A stretch of DNA of 64,000 nt, from the NCBI GenBank assembly GCA_963843315.1, contig CAWJJU010000006.1:186001-250000 (forward strand), written 5' to 3'. Positions 11,321 through 20,735 of the stretch are shown piece after piece. The first letter of the stretch is position 1, and each line of letters begins with the position of its first letter. Under the pieces are notes generated by a model, which had not been told where the DNA came from, did not search any database, and saw only the letters and a program-made list of their open reading frames with translations. Position numbers and translations under genes: made by a program. Source of the DNA: JAWVFM01 sp963843315. Lineage in GTDB: Bacteria; Actinomycetota; Thermoleophilia; Solirubrobacterales; 70-9.

Positions 11321-11359
11321 GGGGTGAGCGCCCGAGGCGCCCCCTTTTCGGGCCTTTTT
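11321..11359 (+). promoter_or_regulatory. Attenuator-like hairpin switch in the greA leader
   Basis: Two mutually exclusive stems overlap here. The first pairs GCGCC (11328-11332) with GGCGC (11336-11340), extended by GGGG (11321-11324) with CCCC (11341-11344) across a TGA bulge. The second pairs GCCCGA (11330-11335) with TCGGGC (11348-11353) and is followed by CTTTTT, the form of an intrinsic terminator. It lies between a TATAAT and the greA start. It may simply terminate dus transcription, but its place in the leader suggests premature termination control of greA. Confidence 0.55.
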
Positions 11360-11421
11360 ATTCGTATCGGTGTCGTCCCGGGCGGGTGCCATGGGCGACG
11401 GAGGAGTGAGGTTTCCCGCAA

Positions 11422-11901
11422 GTGGCGCGCGAATCGATGATCACCAAGGAGGGGCTCGAGAAGCTCCGTGGAGAGATCGAGTACCTGTCGACCGAGAAGC
11501 GGCGCGACGTTGCCACGCGCATCAAGGAAGCGCGCGAGTTCGGCGACATCTCCGAGAACTCCGAGTACGACGACGCCAAGAACGAGCAGGCCATGCTCGA
11601 GCAGCGGATCGCTCAGCTCGAGGAGCGGCTGCGCCGCGCGACGGTCATCGACGAGGCCCACGTCGACACGGACGTGGTCTCCGTCGGCGTGGTGGTCCAC
11701 GTGAAGGACCAGAAGTCCGGCGAGTCGCGCAAGTTCCAGATCGTGGGCTCCACCGAGGCGAACCCGGCCGAGCACAAGCTCTCGAACGAGTCGCCGATCG
11801 GCAAGGCGCTCATCGGCAACAAGCGAGGCGAGATCGTCACGGTCGACGTCCCCCGCGGGCCGAAGAAGAAGCTCAAGATCACCAAGATCGAAGCGGCCTG
11901 A
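11422..11901 (+). CDS. greA: Transcription elongation factor GreA
   Basis: GreA rescues backtracked RNA polymerase by stimulating transcript cleavage. The 159-residue protein has the N-terminal coiled coil (about residues 5-78) with the acidic tip EFGDISENSEYDDAKNEQ, and the C-terminal FKBP-like domain ending ISxNxP-like as LSNESPIGKALIGNKRGE. The start is a GTG at 11422; the internal ATG five codons later is also possible. The preceding leader contains a promoter-like -10 and a terminator/anti-terminator hairpin pair, so its expression may be autoregulated. Confidence 0.95.
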   Translation: MARESMITKEGLEKLRGEIEYLSTEKRRDVATRIKEAREFGDISENSEYDDAKNEQAMLEQRIAQLEERLRRATVIDEAHVDTDVVSVGVVVHVKDQKSGESRKFQIVGSTEANPAEHKLSNESPIGKALIGNKRGEIVTVDVPRGPKKKLKITKIEAA

Positions 11902-11950
11902 GCGCTGGCCCCGGTGGGGTAGGGTCTTCCCGTCTACCGGGAGGGACCCA

Positions 11951-12481
11951 ATGCACCGTCGGAGCAGTGCCCTGACGATCCTCGCAGTCTGCACGGCCTG
12001 CGCGCTCGGCGCGGGGACAGTCGCGGCCAAGACGCGGACCTACAGCAGCGGGAAGCTGCACGCCGTGATCCCGGGAAGCGACCATGGCCAGGTCTTCGGG
12101 ATCAAGGTGCCCGACCGTGGCAGGGTCAAGAACGTCCGGGTCAGCCTCCGGGCGGATGGCTTCACCAGCAACCTCTACGCGTACGTGATGTCGCCGACCG
12201 GGCAGTCGGTCGCTATCGACGAGGAGACTGCGTCGGACGGGGAGGGGCTCGGCTCGGGCCCGAACAGCTGCAAGGGGACGCCGATGAGCGTCGACGACGA
12301 TGCGGCGACCCCGCTCTCGGCCGGCACCGCGCCCTACGCCGGCCTGTTCCAGCCCTACCAGCCGCTCACCCCGTTCAACACGCACGAGATGAAGGGTCGC
12401 TGGAACCTGGTCCTGCTCAACTACAACAACGGCGACTTCGATATCAAGCCCGGCTGCTGGAAGCTGAAGATCAAGAGTTGA
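11951..12481 (+). CDS. Secreted P-domain-like beta-sandwich protein
   Basis: The 176-residue protein starts with a signal peptide (MHRRSSALTILAVCTACALG, predicted cleavage near AAKT). The mature part resembles a proprotein-convertase P-domain or similar jelly-roll. It has a YSSGKLHAVIP start, a strand-rich middle with two cysteines (NSCKG and PGCWK, a possible disulfide), and the closing strands MKGRWNLVLLNYNNGD and GCWKLKI. P-domains usually accompany a protease, but here the domain stands alone. It is probably exported to the cell surface or medium. Function is unknown. It lies between greA and lysS and looks independent of both. Confidence 0.7.
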   Translation: MHRRSSALTILAVCTACALGAGTVAAKTRTYSSGKLHAVIPGSDHGQVFGIKVPDRGRVKNVRVSLRADGFTSNLYAYVMSPTGQSVAIDEETASDGEGLGSGPNSCKGTPMSVDDDAATPLSAGTAPYAGLFQPYQPLTPFNTHEMKGRWNLVLLNYNNGDFDIKPGCWKLKIKS

Positions 12482-12495
12482 ACTAGGCTCGGCCC

Positions 12496-14001
12496 GTGAC
12501 CGATGAGGCGGGCCGGACCGCGCCGCACGATTCCAAGCCGGAGATCTCCGGCGTCCTCGCCGAGCGGCGCGAGAAGCTCGAGCGGCTTCGCGCAGCAGGC
12601 GTGGAGCCGTTTCCCCATTCGTATCCCGGCCGGGTTGAGATCGCCGCGGTGCGGGCCGATCACGAGGGCCTCGAGGCGGGGGCGGAGACCGAGTCGGAGT
12701 ATCGGGTCGCCGGGCGGATCATGGGCCGGCGCGGCCACGGCAAGGCGGCCTTCCTGGACGTGGTCGACCACTCGGGCCGGATCCAGCTGCACTCGCGCGC
12801 CGACATCCTCGGCGACGAGGGTCACGAGGCCCTCGTCGGGCTGGATCTGGGCGACATCGTCGGGATCGACGGCGTCGCCTTTGCCACCAAGCGCGGCGAG
12901 CTCTCGCTGCGGGTCACCGCCTGGACCCTGCTGGCAAAGAGCCTGCGCCCGCTCCCCGACAAGTTCCACGGGCTCGAGGACACGGAGACCCGGTTGCGTC
13001 GCCGCGAGCTCGACCTGCTCGCCAACCCCGAGGCCCGCGAGCGGTTCCAGATGCGAAGCCGCGCCGTCGCCGCGGTGCGCCGGCAGCTCGACGAGTGGGG
13101 CTTCCTGGAGGTCGAGACGCCGGTGCTCCAGCCGCTCTACGGCGGCGCGCTGGCGCGCCCGTTCGTGACCCATCACAACGCGCTCGACCGCGACCTCTAC
13201 CTGCGGATCGCGACCGAGCTCTACCTCAAGCGCTGCGTGGTCGGCGGCATCGAGCGGGTCTACGAGCTCGGCAAGGACTTTCGCAACGAGGGCATCTCGC
13301 CCAAGCACAACCCCGAGTTCACGATGCTCGAGTGGTACGAGGCCTACGCGGACTACAACGACGCGGCCGAGCGGCTCGAGCAGCTCGTGGCGGGCGTGGC
13401 GACGGCGACCCTCGGGACGACGAAGGTGGAGCACCCGCTCGGCACGATCGACTTTGCGCCCCCCTGGAGGCGCCAGACGATCCGCGACGCGATCCTCGAG
13501 AAGTCCGGCGTCGACATCCGCGAGCACCCGACGCGCGAGGCCCTGGCCGCCGCGATGGGAACCGAGCCCGACCCCGAGGAGGGCTGGGGCAAGCTCGTCG
13601 ACGGCCTGCTCTCCAAGGAGGTCGAGCCCGGGCTGGTTCAGCCGACGTTCATCCTCGACTACCCGGTGGAGATGTCGCCCTTCGCGAAGGCCCATCGCTC
13701 CGAGGCGGGCTTGGTCGAGCGCTGGGAGGCGTTTGCCGGCGGCATCGAGATCGCCAACGCCTTCACGGAGCTCAACGACCCCGATGAGCAGCGCCGGCGC
13801 TTCGAGGCCCAGCGCGAGGAGCTCGCGCGCGGCGACGAGGAGGCCCAGCCCTTCGACGCCGCCTTCCTCGAGGCGCTCGAGCAGGGCATGCCGCCAACCG
13901 GTGGCGTCGGCCTGGGCATCGACAGGCTCGTGATGCTCCTCAGCGGCGCGCCCAATCTGCGCGAGGTGATCCTGTTCCCGGCCATGCGGGAGGAGCAATG
14001 A
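12496..14001 (+). CDS. lysS: Lysyl-tRNA synthetase, class II
   Basis: LysS charges tRNA-Lys. The 501-residue protein has the N-terminal OB-fold anticodon-binding domain (YRVAGRIMGRRGHGKAAFLD) and the class II core. Motif 2 reads ELGKDFRNEGISPKHNPEFT and motif 3 GVGLGIDRLVMLL. The segment VEMSPFAKAHR is typical of the lysine-binding site. The GTG at 12496 is the first in-frame start after the preceding gene. Its 3' end overlaps the FHA-domain gene as ATGA, so the two are probably co-translated. Confidence 0.95.
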   Translation: MTDEAGRTAPHDSKPEISGVLAERREKLERLRAAGVEPFPHSYPGRVEIAAVRADHEGLEAGAETESEYRVAGRIMGRRGHGKAAFLDVVDHSGRIQLHSRADILGDEGHEALVGLDLGDIVGIDGVAFATKRGELSLRVTAWTLLAKSLRPLPDKFHGLEDTETRLRRRELDLLANPEARERFQMRSRAVAAVRRQLDEWGFLEVETPVLQPLYGGALARPFVTHHNALDRDLYLRIATELYLKRCVVGGIERVYELGKDFRNEGISPKHNPEFTMLEWYEAYADYNDAAERLEQLVAGVATATLGTTKVEHPLGTIDFAPPWRRQTIRDAILEKSGVDIREHPTREALAAAMGTEPDPEEGWGKLVDGLLSKEVEPGLVQPTFILDYPVEMSPFAKAHRSEAGLVERWEAFAGGIEIANAFTELNDPDEQRRRFEAQREELARGDEEAQPFDAAFLEALEQGMPPTGGVGLGIDRLVMLLSGAPNLREVILFPAMREEQ

Positions 14002-14396
14002 GCGCGGGCGCGGAGTCGTCCCAGGAGGCCGATGCGCGCCGCCTCGGCGATCCCTACCTCCTCTACACGGACGCCGCGGGTTCGGAGCGCGTGCTGTCGA
14101 TGCCCGGCTCCTGGAACCGCGTGACGGTGGGGCGCGGGATGGCCTCCGACGTGCCGCTGTCGTGGGACGCCGAGGTCTCGACGGTGCACGCCACGCTGGA
14201 CCGGCTCGGCGACGACTGGGTGCTGATCGACGAGGGGCTCTCGCGCAACGGAACTTTCGTCAACGGCGAGCGCGTCGAGGGCCGGCGCCGCCTGATCGAC
14301 GGCGACACCATGAAGTTCGGCTCGACGGAGGTCGCCTTCCGGGCGCCGTTCCAGGTCGAGCAGGCGACCGAGATCTCACGCTCGCCCGAGGCGTGA
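13998..14396 (+). CDS. FHA-domain protein
   Basis: The 132-residue soluble protein has a single forkhead-associated domain at about residues 35-120, which binds phosphothreonine peptides. The key loops are present: RVTVGRGMASDVPL, a serine-histidine turn in VSTVHATLDR, and LSRNGTFVNGERV, with the conserved Asn-Gly-Thr. There is no enzymatic domain. It starts within the lysS stop codon (ATGA) and is followed by clpC. A Ser/Thr kinase at 59-60 kb shows that phosphothreonine signalling exists in this organism, but a direct link is only inference. Confidence 0.88.
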   Translation: MSAGAESSQEADARRLGDPYLLYTDAAGSERVLSMPGSWNRVTVGRGMASDVPLSWDAEVSTVHATLDRLGDDWVLIDEGLSRNGTFVNGERVEGRRRLIDGDTMKFGSTEVAFRAPFQVEQATEISRSPEA

Positions 14397-14475
14397 GCGG
14401 CACCCCGATCCCGCAGGTTGCGGGACTCGGCCACCACGCGGGGCCAGAGCGAAAAAGGCCGCCGAAGGCCCCCGA

Positions 14476-14481
14476 TATACT
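14476..14481 (+). promoter_or_regulatory. Possible clpC promoter -10
   Basis: TATACT occurs in the 206-base gap before clpC, after a small GGCC-NNNNNN-GGCC stem. No good -35 lies at the right distance, and a second candidate, TTGACG at 14494 followed by TCTAAT, has a spacer of only 13 bases. The remaining leader is about 120 bases long and ends with a purine-rich stretch before the GTG start. Confidence 0.3.
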
Positions 14482-14602
14482 TCGCCCTCGTTCTTGACGT
14501 CGAGACCGGAGGTCTAATCCGTCGGCAACCAACGGCCGAAACAGGGAGTGGGCCGCCGGCGAGCGCGCGTCCCCCAAAACGGAAGAGGCAGTAGGTAGCT
14601 AG

Positions 14603-17176
14603 GTGTTCGAGCGATTCACAGAGAGGGCCCGTCAGGTCGTCGTCCTCGCACAGGAGGAGGCCCGGAACCTCAAGCACAACTACATCGGTACCGAGCACAT
14701 CCTTCTCGGCTTGCTGCGCGAGGAGGAGGGCCTCGCCGCGCGCGTGCTCGAGTCGCTCGACATCACCGTCGAGCGCGTCCGCGCGCAGGTCGTCCGCATC
14801 GTCGGATCCGGCGAGGAGGTCACCTCCGGCCAGATCCCATTCACGCCCCGCGCCAAGAAGGTCCTCGAGCTCGCCCTGCGCGAGGCGCTGAGCCTGGGCC
14901 ACAACTACATCGGCACCGAGCACATCCTGCTCGGCCTCGTCCGCGAGAACGAGGGCGTCGCCGCCCGCATCCTCCTCGACTTCGACGCCGACTCCGAGAA
15001 GATCCGCAACGAGGTGATCCGGATGCTCTCCGGGCCCGGCGGCCGCCGCCAGGGCGCCGGCGTGGGCGGCTCCGGCGAGGGCAAGAAGTCCTCGAAGCTC
15101 CTCGACCAGTTCGGCCGCAACCTCACCAAGCTCGCCTCCGACGGCAAGCTCGACCCGACGATCGGTCGCGACACCGAGATCGAGCGGATCATGCAGATCC
15201 TCTCGCGCCGCCAGAAGAACAACCCCGTTCTCCTCGGCGAGCCGGGGGTCGGCAAGACCGCGATCGTCGAGGGCCTCGCGTCCCGCATCGTGCGCGGCGA
15301 GGTTCCAGAGCTCCTGCGCAACAAGCAGATCTACACGCTCGACCTGGCCGCCCTGGTCGCCGGCTCGAAGTACCGCGGCGAGTTCGAGGAGCGCCTCAAG
15401 AAGGTGATGAAGGAGATCACCCAGCGCGGCGACATCGTCCTCTTCATCGACGAGCTTCACAACCTGGTCGGCGCCGGCGCGGCCGAGGGAGCGATCGACG
15501 CCGCCTCGATCCTCAAGCCCGCCCTTGCGCGCGGCGAGCTCCAGACGATCGGCGCGACCACGCTCGACGAGTACCGCAAGTACCTCGAGCGCGACTCTGC
15601 GCTCGAGCGCCGCTTCCAGCAGATCAAGGTCGACCAGCCGTCGATCCCCGACACCGTGAAGATCCTCGAGGGCCTGCGCGAGCGCTACGAGGACCACCAC
15701 CGCGTGACGATCACCGACGACGCCCTGAGCGCCGCCGCCGAGCTGGCAGATCGCTACATCTCCGACCGTTTCCTGCCCGACAAGGCGATCGACCTCATCG
15801 ACGAGGCCGCGTCGCGGATCCGGATCCGCTCGATGTCGGCCCCGCCGGTCTACCGCGACCTCGAGGAGGAGATCGAGGAGACCCGCCGCAACAAGGAGGC
15901 CTCCATCGAGGCCCAGGAGTTCGAGAAGGCCGCGAACCTCCGCGACAAGGAGCGCCAGCTCACCAACCGCAAGCGCGAGCTCGAGGACGAGTGGCAGACT
16001 TCCGAGGGCGGCGAGCGCCCCGAGGTCGGCGAGGAGGAGATCGCGGACATCGTCTCGATGTGGACCGGGATCCCGGTCTTCAAGCTCACCGAGGCCGAGA
16101 CCAAGAAGCTGCTGCGCATGGAGGACGAGCTCCACAAGCGCGTCATCGGCCAGCACGTCGCGATCGAGGCCGTCTCGAAGGCGATCCGCCGCTCGCGCGC
16201 CGGGATCAAGGACCCCAAGCGGCCCGCCGGCTCGTTCATCTTCCTGGGCCCGTCGGGCGTCGGCAAGACCGAGCTCGCTCGGACGCTCGCCGAGTTCCTG
16301 TTCGGCGACGAGGACTCGATGATCCGCATCGACATGTCCGAGTACATGGAGAAGCACGCGGTCTCGCGCCTGGTCGGCTCGCCTCCGGGCTACGTCGGCT
16401 ACGACGAGGGCGGCCAGCTGACCGAGGCCGTGCGCCGCAAGCCCTACTCGGTGCTGTTGCTCGACGAGATCGAGAAGGCCCACCCGGACGTCTTCAACAT
16501 CCTGCTCCAGATCCTGGAGGACGGGCGCCTAACCGATGCCCAGGGACGCACGGTCGACTTCCGCAACACGATCGTGATCATGACCTCCAACATCGGCGCG
16601 AAGGACATCGCCAAGAACGTCAGCTTCGGCTTTGGCAGCTCGGACGAGATGGGCGCGACGTACGACCAGATGAAGGAACGGATCATGGGCGAGCTGAAGA
16701 AGGTCTTCCGCCCGGAGTTCCTGAACCGCATCGATGAGGTCATCGTCTTCCACAAGCTGGCCCGCGAGGAGATCAAGGAGATCGTCGACCTGCTGATCAA
16801 CCGCGTGAAGGCGCAGGTGGCCGAGCACCAGCTCCAGCTGGAGCTCACCGAGGAGGCCAAGGGCCTGCTCGCCGACAAGGGCTGGGATCCCGCCATGGGA
16901 GCCCGGCCGCTTCGCCGCGCGATCCAGCGCTACATCGAGGATCCGCTGGCCGACGAGGTGCTGCGCGCGGGCCCGATGGAGTCCGGGACCACGGTTCTGG
17001 TCGATCGCGACGAGGCCGGCGACGAGAAGGACCATCCGCTCAAGCTGAAGCTCGTGAAGCCGCGCAAGCGCGTGCGCAAGAACCAGGAGAAGGAGCCGGT
17101 CGCCGTCGGCGCCGGCACCGACGAGGATGCCCCGGACGAGCCGGGCTCCGAGCCCGACCCGGGCGCAGACTCCTAG
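14603..17176 (+). CDS. clpC: ATP-dependent Clp protease ATPase subunit ClpC
   Basis: ClpC is the Hsp100 unfoldase that feeds proteins to ClpP. The 857-residue protein contains two Clp N repeats (MFERFTERARQVV and the repeated HNYIGTEHILLGL at about residues 30 and 105). AAA-1 has Walker A GEPGVGKTAI; a UVR-like segment QEFEKAANLRDKERQL lies in the middle domain; AAA-2 has GPSGVGKTELA. The C-terminal D2-small domain has GARPLRRAIQRYIEDPLAD, followed by a charged tail. The start is GTG at 14603. The position after lysS is conserved with mycobacteria, where the same order holds with lsr2 in between; no lsr2 is present here. Confidence 0.96.
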   Translation: MFERFTERARQVVVLAQEEARNLKHNYIGTEHILLGLLREEEGLAARVLESLDITVERVRAQVVRIVGSGEEVTSGQIPFTPRAKKVLELALREALSLGHNYIGTEHILLGLVRENEGVAARILLDFDADSEKIRNEVIRMLSGPGGRRQGAGVGGSGEGKKSSKLLDQFGRNLTKLASDGKLDPTIGRDTEIERIMQILSRRQKNNPVLLGEPGVGKTAIVEGLASRIVRGEVPELLRNKQIYTLDLAALVAGSKYRGEFEERLKKVMKEITQRGDIVLFIDELHNLVGAGAAEGAIDAASILKPALARGELQTIGATTLDEYRKYLERDSALERRFQQIKVDQPSIPDTVKILEGLRERYEDHHRVTITDDALSAAAELADRYISDRFLPDKAIDLIDEAASRIRIRSMSAPPVYRDLEEEIEETRRNKEASIEAQEFEKAANLRDKERQLTNRKRELEDEWQTSEGGERPEVGEEEIADIVSMWTGIPVFKLTEAETKKLLRMEDELHKRVIGQHVAIEAVSKAIRRSRAGIKDPKRPAGSFIFLGPSGVGKTELARTLAEFLFGDEDSMIRIDMSEYMEKHAVSRLVGSPPGYVGYDEGGQLTEAVRRKPYSVLLLDEIEKAHPDVFNILLQILEDGRLTDAQGRTVDFRNTIVIMTSNIGAKDIAKNVSFGFGSSDEMGATYDQMKERIMGELKKVFRPEFLNRIDEVIVFHKLAREEIKEIVDLLINRVKAQVAEHQLQLELTEEAKGLLADKGWDPAMGARPLRRAIQRYIEDPLADEVLRAGPMESGTTVLVDRDEAGDEKDHPLKLKLVKPRKRVRKNQEKEPVAVGAGTDEDAPDEPGSEPDPGADS

Positions 17177-17192
17177 CGCAGCCTCCCCGGGC

Positions 17193-17312
17193 CTTTTCGT
17201 GCTCATGCTCGACTCGACGGTGGTCGCGCTCGCCCTGCCCTCGATCGCCTCCGATCTCGACGCGTCGCGCGAGAGCCTTCGGTGGGTGCTGAACGGCTAT
17301 CTGCTCTCTGAG
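17193..17312 (+). pseudogene. Remnant of a DHA2-family MFS drug transporter
   Basis: Forty codons directly after clpC encode LFVLMLDSTVVALALPSIAS followed by a stretch ending LRWVLNGYLLSE. This is the first transmembrane helix and start of the second of EmrB/QacA-type exporters, with the family pattern of LD-TVV-ALP and W-V-YLL. No start codon or the remaining 12-13 helices follow; the sequence runs into a small stem-loop (17308-17323) and the end of the convergent hydrolase gene. I read it as a transporter that was deleted, leaving its 5' end. Confidence 0.7.
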
Positions 17313-17319
17313 CGGAAGC

Positions 17320-19144
17320 TCAGCCGGCGCGCTTGACGCGCTCGCAGCCGCGGACCTCGTCGGTCGCGTTCACCCTGGCCCTGTCGCGGCCCGGCCCGCA
17401 GCGCACGATGTCCCGGCCGGGGTCGACGGACACGATGACGTCGGCGCCCCTGCCTCCCAGGAGCCTGTCGCTACCGCGCCCGCCGCTGAGGCGGTCCGCG
17501 CCCGCGCCGCCGTAGAGGCAGTCGCGCGCGGGCCCGCCGGACAGCCGGTCGTCGCCGCCGCGGCCGCGCAGAGCGTCGCCGGCATCGGTGCCCTTCAGGC
17601 GGTCGGCGCCCGCGGTTCCGGCCATGGGCACGGCGCAGGGCTTCGGCCTGCCCGTCGTTCCCGGGTCGGGGCGGTCGGCGTCGGCGACGAACGAGTACCC
17701 GGCCGGGAGGCCGTCGGGCTTCATCGATGAGCAGCCCTTGCGCATGTCGGCGCAGCTCACCTCGAGGCCGCTCGCATCGTGGAAGTCGTAGCGCGAGCGC
17801 AGGTAGAACGAGTAGAGGTTGGGGTCGCCGTTGGTGTCCACCTGGCCGCCAAGGGCGTCGTCGCGCCAGCGGTTCGTGAGCAGGCGGCGGTCGGCGCTCT
17901 CCTCGCATCGCCGCCGGTGCTTGCATTTCACGTAGCGGTCGAACCACGCGGTCGAGTACCAGGCCGCGACGTCCTCGCCGCGCAGGGTCGCGGTGCCAAA
18001 CGGGTAGGCGGCCGTGTTGCCGGGAAGGAACGAGTACTCGTAGTGCGTCCCGCCGCGAGTGTTCACCTGCATCGAGTCGACGCCCGCCTTCCGGTAGGCC
18101 AGGAACCCCTGGTCGTGGCTCTGGGGATCGGGGTCCGACGTGTAGGGCTGCGGCGTGAGGAAGTAGTCGTTGGACATCCCCATGGCGGGCCTGGTGATCT
18201 TGGGGGTCTCGCGTGTCGCCGGCGCCGAGGGGCATGACGGCACGGAGAACGTTCCGCCTCCCTCGGGCGCGCTGAGGTTGTCCCAGGCGACCGTCGCGTC
18301 GACGCGACGGGTCCTCCTGGCCCACGAACGACACCGCCGAGGCGCCCAGCGAATGCCCGGCGATGCCGATGCGGGTGGAGTCGATCATGCTCCGCAGCGG
18401 GTCGAACGCCGCGTCGAGGCCGGCCTTCACCCGCCGGTTCTGCTTCGCCGCGTGGCTCGTCCCGGTGCCGCCGTTGGCGTTGCCGCACGACTTGCGTGGC
18501 TCGTACGGGTGCCGCTTGGAGGAGAGCAGGAAATTGAGGGCATCCTCCGTGCCGTCGTAGAAGGGCTGGCCCTCCTGGGACGGCACGCCCTCGAGCGTGT
18601 CCGGGCTCTCACCGAAGGTGTCCGAGCGGCCCTGCCCCTGGACGTCGTAGGTGAGGACGACGTAGCCGTGTTTCGCGAGCGTGGCCGCGAGTCCCCAGTA
18701 CAGGGTCTCCGGAGCCTGGACGGACCCGGTCGTGATGACGACCGCCGGGCGCTTCTTCGGGCCCGAGCGCGTCGCCCAGACGTTGCCGGACAGCGTGGCG
18801 CCGTCGCGCGCCGTGAAGAGCACCGGCCTGCGGATGCCGAACCCGTCCTGCGGCCAGTCGTAGAAGCGCACGTCGCCGGCGCACTCGTTCGTGCGGTGGC
18901 CGCAGATGTTGCCCAGGTAGTTTCGCTCCGGATCGGTCGTCTGGATGTGGACGTCCTGCAGCTGGCTGTCGACGTTCTGCTGAGCCAGCCTCGCCTGGAA
19001 CTCGGGGGTGGCCGTGATGTAGTGCTCGCGCTCGAGAATCTTCGCGAAGTTCTTGACCTCCAGCCCGGCGTCGAACGCGCCGGCGGGTGACGTCAGGACG
19101 AAAAAGGCAATGAGAGAGGCGGTCAGCAGGCCTGCTCGACGCAT
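17320..19144 (-). CDS. Secreted CocE/X-Pro-peptidase-like hydrolase with RTX-type repeats (frameshifted)
   Basis: Read across one frame break near 18297-18303, this gives about 607 residues. A signal peptide (MRRAGLLTASLIAFFVLTSP) is followed by an alpha/beta-hydrolase core: VVLTYDVQGQGRSDTFGE, then IGIAGHSLGASAVSFVG with the nucleophile serine. The second half continues as VDATVAWDN and PAMGMSNDYF and ends in glycine/aspartate-rich repeats (GGDDRLSGGPARD, GGAGADRLSGG), like calcium-binding RTX nonapeptides. Restoring one base rejoins the frames. An earlier start at 19189 is possible, but the ATG at 19144 fits the signal peptide. It is divergent from radA. The substrate is unknown, perhaps an ester or peptide outside the cell. 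Confidence 0.7.
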
Positions 19145-19266
19145 CGCTCGCGACGCTAACAATCGCTCTGCGCGCACGCGCCGGTTCACGCTCGCCCTAT
19201 GCCCTTCATCATCGCATGGGTTGCGGGGGCGCGGTGGCGTCCAGGGCGCTTCCTACTCTCACTGCA

Positions 19267-20650
19267 GTGGCGAGATCGGCGAAATACGTCTGCCAGAGCT
19301 GCGGCCACGAGGCGCTCGCGTGGTCGGGCCGCTGCTCGGGATGCGGCGACTGGAACACGCTGGTCGAGGCGCCGCCGGAGCCGAAGCCGTCCGCGGCCGC
19401 CGGAGGCCGGCGGCGCGCAGCGGGCAAGGCCTCGCGGCCGACCCCGCTTCGCGACGTCTCGGCGCCGCCGGTCGCCCGCCTCATGACCGGCATCGACGAG
19501 CTCGACCGGGTCCTCGGCGGTGGCCTCGTGCCGGGCTCCATGGTGCTGCTCGGCGGGGCGCCCGGCATCGGCAAGTCGACGCTCACCGCCATGGCGCTCG
19601 GCAACGTGGTTGCCTCGGGGCGGCGTGCCCTCTACGTCACCGGGGAGGAGTCGGCGGCGCAGGTACGCCTGCGCGCCCAGCGCCTGGGCGACGCCGCCCT
19701 GTCCGTGCCGGCGGTCGCGGAGACCTCCCTGGAGTCGGTCCTGGCCACGATCGAGGCGGAGAAGCCCGATGTCTGCGTCATCGACTCGATCCAGACGCTT
19801 CACGCCGAGTCGATGAGCGGCGCCCCGGGGTCGGTGGGCCAGGTTCGCGAGTGCGCCGCGGCGATCATGGACCTGGTCAAGCGAATCGACACCGCGACCA
19901 TCCTCGTCGGCCACGTCACCAAGGAGGGCGCGGTGGCGGGCCCGCGAGTGCTCGAGCACCTGGTGGATTGCGTCCTGTTCTTCGAGGGCGAACGGGAGCG
20001 CAGCTACCGCACCGTCCGCGCGCTGAAGAACCGCTTCGGCGCCACCAGCGAGGTGGGCGTCTTCGAGATGCGGTCGGGAGGCCTGGTGGAGGTGGCGGAT
20101 CCGTCGGCGCGCTTCGTCGGTGAGGCGACGAGCGCCGCCGGCTCCGTGGTGCTCGCGTCGATGGAGGGCAGCCGCCCCCTGCTCGTCGAGGTTCAGGCCC
20201 TCGTTGCGCCCACCGAGATCGTCCCCGCCCGCCGGGTGGCGACGGGGATCGACCGCAACCGCCTCGCCATGGTGCTCGCGGTGCTGGCGCGCCACGCCGG
20301 CATTTCCCTCGGCTCCGCCGACGTCTTCGTGAACGTGGCCGGCGGCGTGCGCATCGACGAGCCCGGCGCCGACCTTGCGGTGGCCATGGCGCTGGCGTCG
20401 GCGCATCGCGGCGAGCCGCTGGCCGACGAGTCGGGCAAGCCCCTGGCGTGCTTCGGCGAAATCGGCCTCACCGGCGAGCTGCGGCACGTGGCCCACGCCG
20501 AGCTGCGCGTGGCCGAGGCTCTCAAGTTCGGCCTCGGCCCGGTGGTTGGGCCCGGCCGCGGGCGAGGGGGTCGAGGGCCTCGCTCCCAGCGCAACGCTGG
20601 GTCAGGCGTTGCGCGGCGGACGCGGTCGCAGCGCCCGCCGCGCAGCTTGA
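19267..20650 (+). CDS. radA: DNA repair protein RadA (frame break near the 3' end)
   Basis: RadA is a RecA-related, Lon-like protein that promotes branch migration during recombinational repair. It has a four-cysteine zinc finger (YVCQSCGHEALAWSGRCSGC), Walker A GGAPGIGKST, the RadA-specific LKNRFGATSEVG, and a Lon-type C-terminal domain (GADLAVAMALASA, IGLTGELRHVAHAE). After FGLGPVVGP the frame as written drifts into arginine-rich sequence to 20736. The neighbouring frame continues with AGEGVEGLAPSATLGQALRG and stops at 20650, so one base is probably missing or extra at 20548-20560. The start is GTG at 19267, divergent from the secreted hydrolase. Confidence 0.88.
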
Positions 20651-20735
20651 GGCGCTTGACAAGTCACAATCCGACCTATCCACACGGGATTCGGCGCCGC
20701 GCACGATTCCAGGTGGTTTGCGATCATCCACCCTG

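Noticed and set aside
14063..16483. Minus-strand frame of 806 codons opposite clpC
   Set aside because: It mirrors the codon bias of clpC, is Leu/Val/Asp-repetitive, and matches no family.
17460..17600. Gly/Asp repeat coding region as a DNA tandem repeat or CRISPR
   Set aside because: The DNA repeats are imperfect and follow an RTX-type protein pattern; no spacers are present.
20656..20684. TTGACA before disA as a full promoter
   Set aside because: No acceptable -10 lies 16-18 bases downstream; only the -35-like hexamer is seen.
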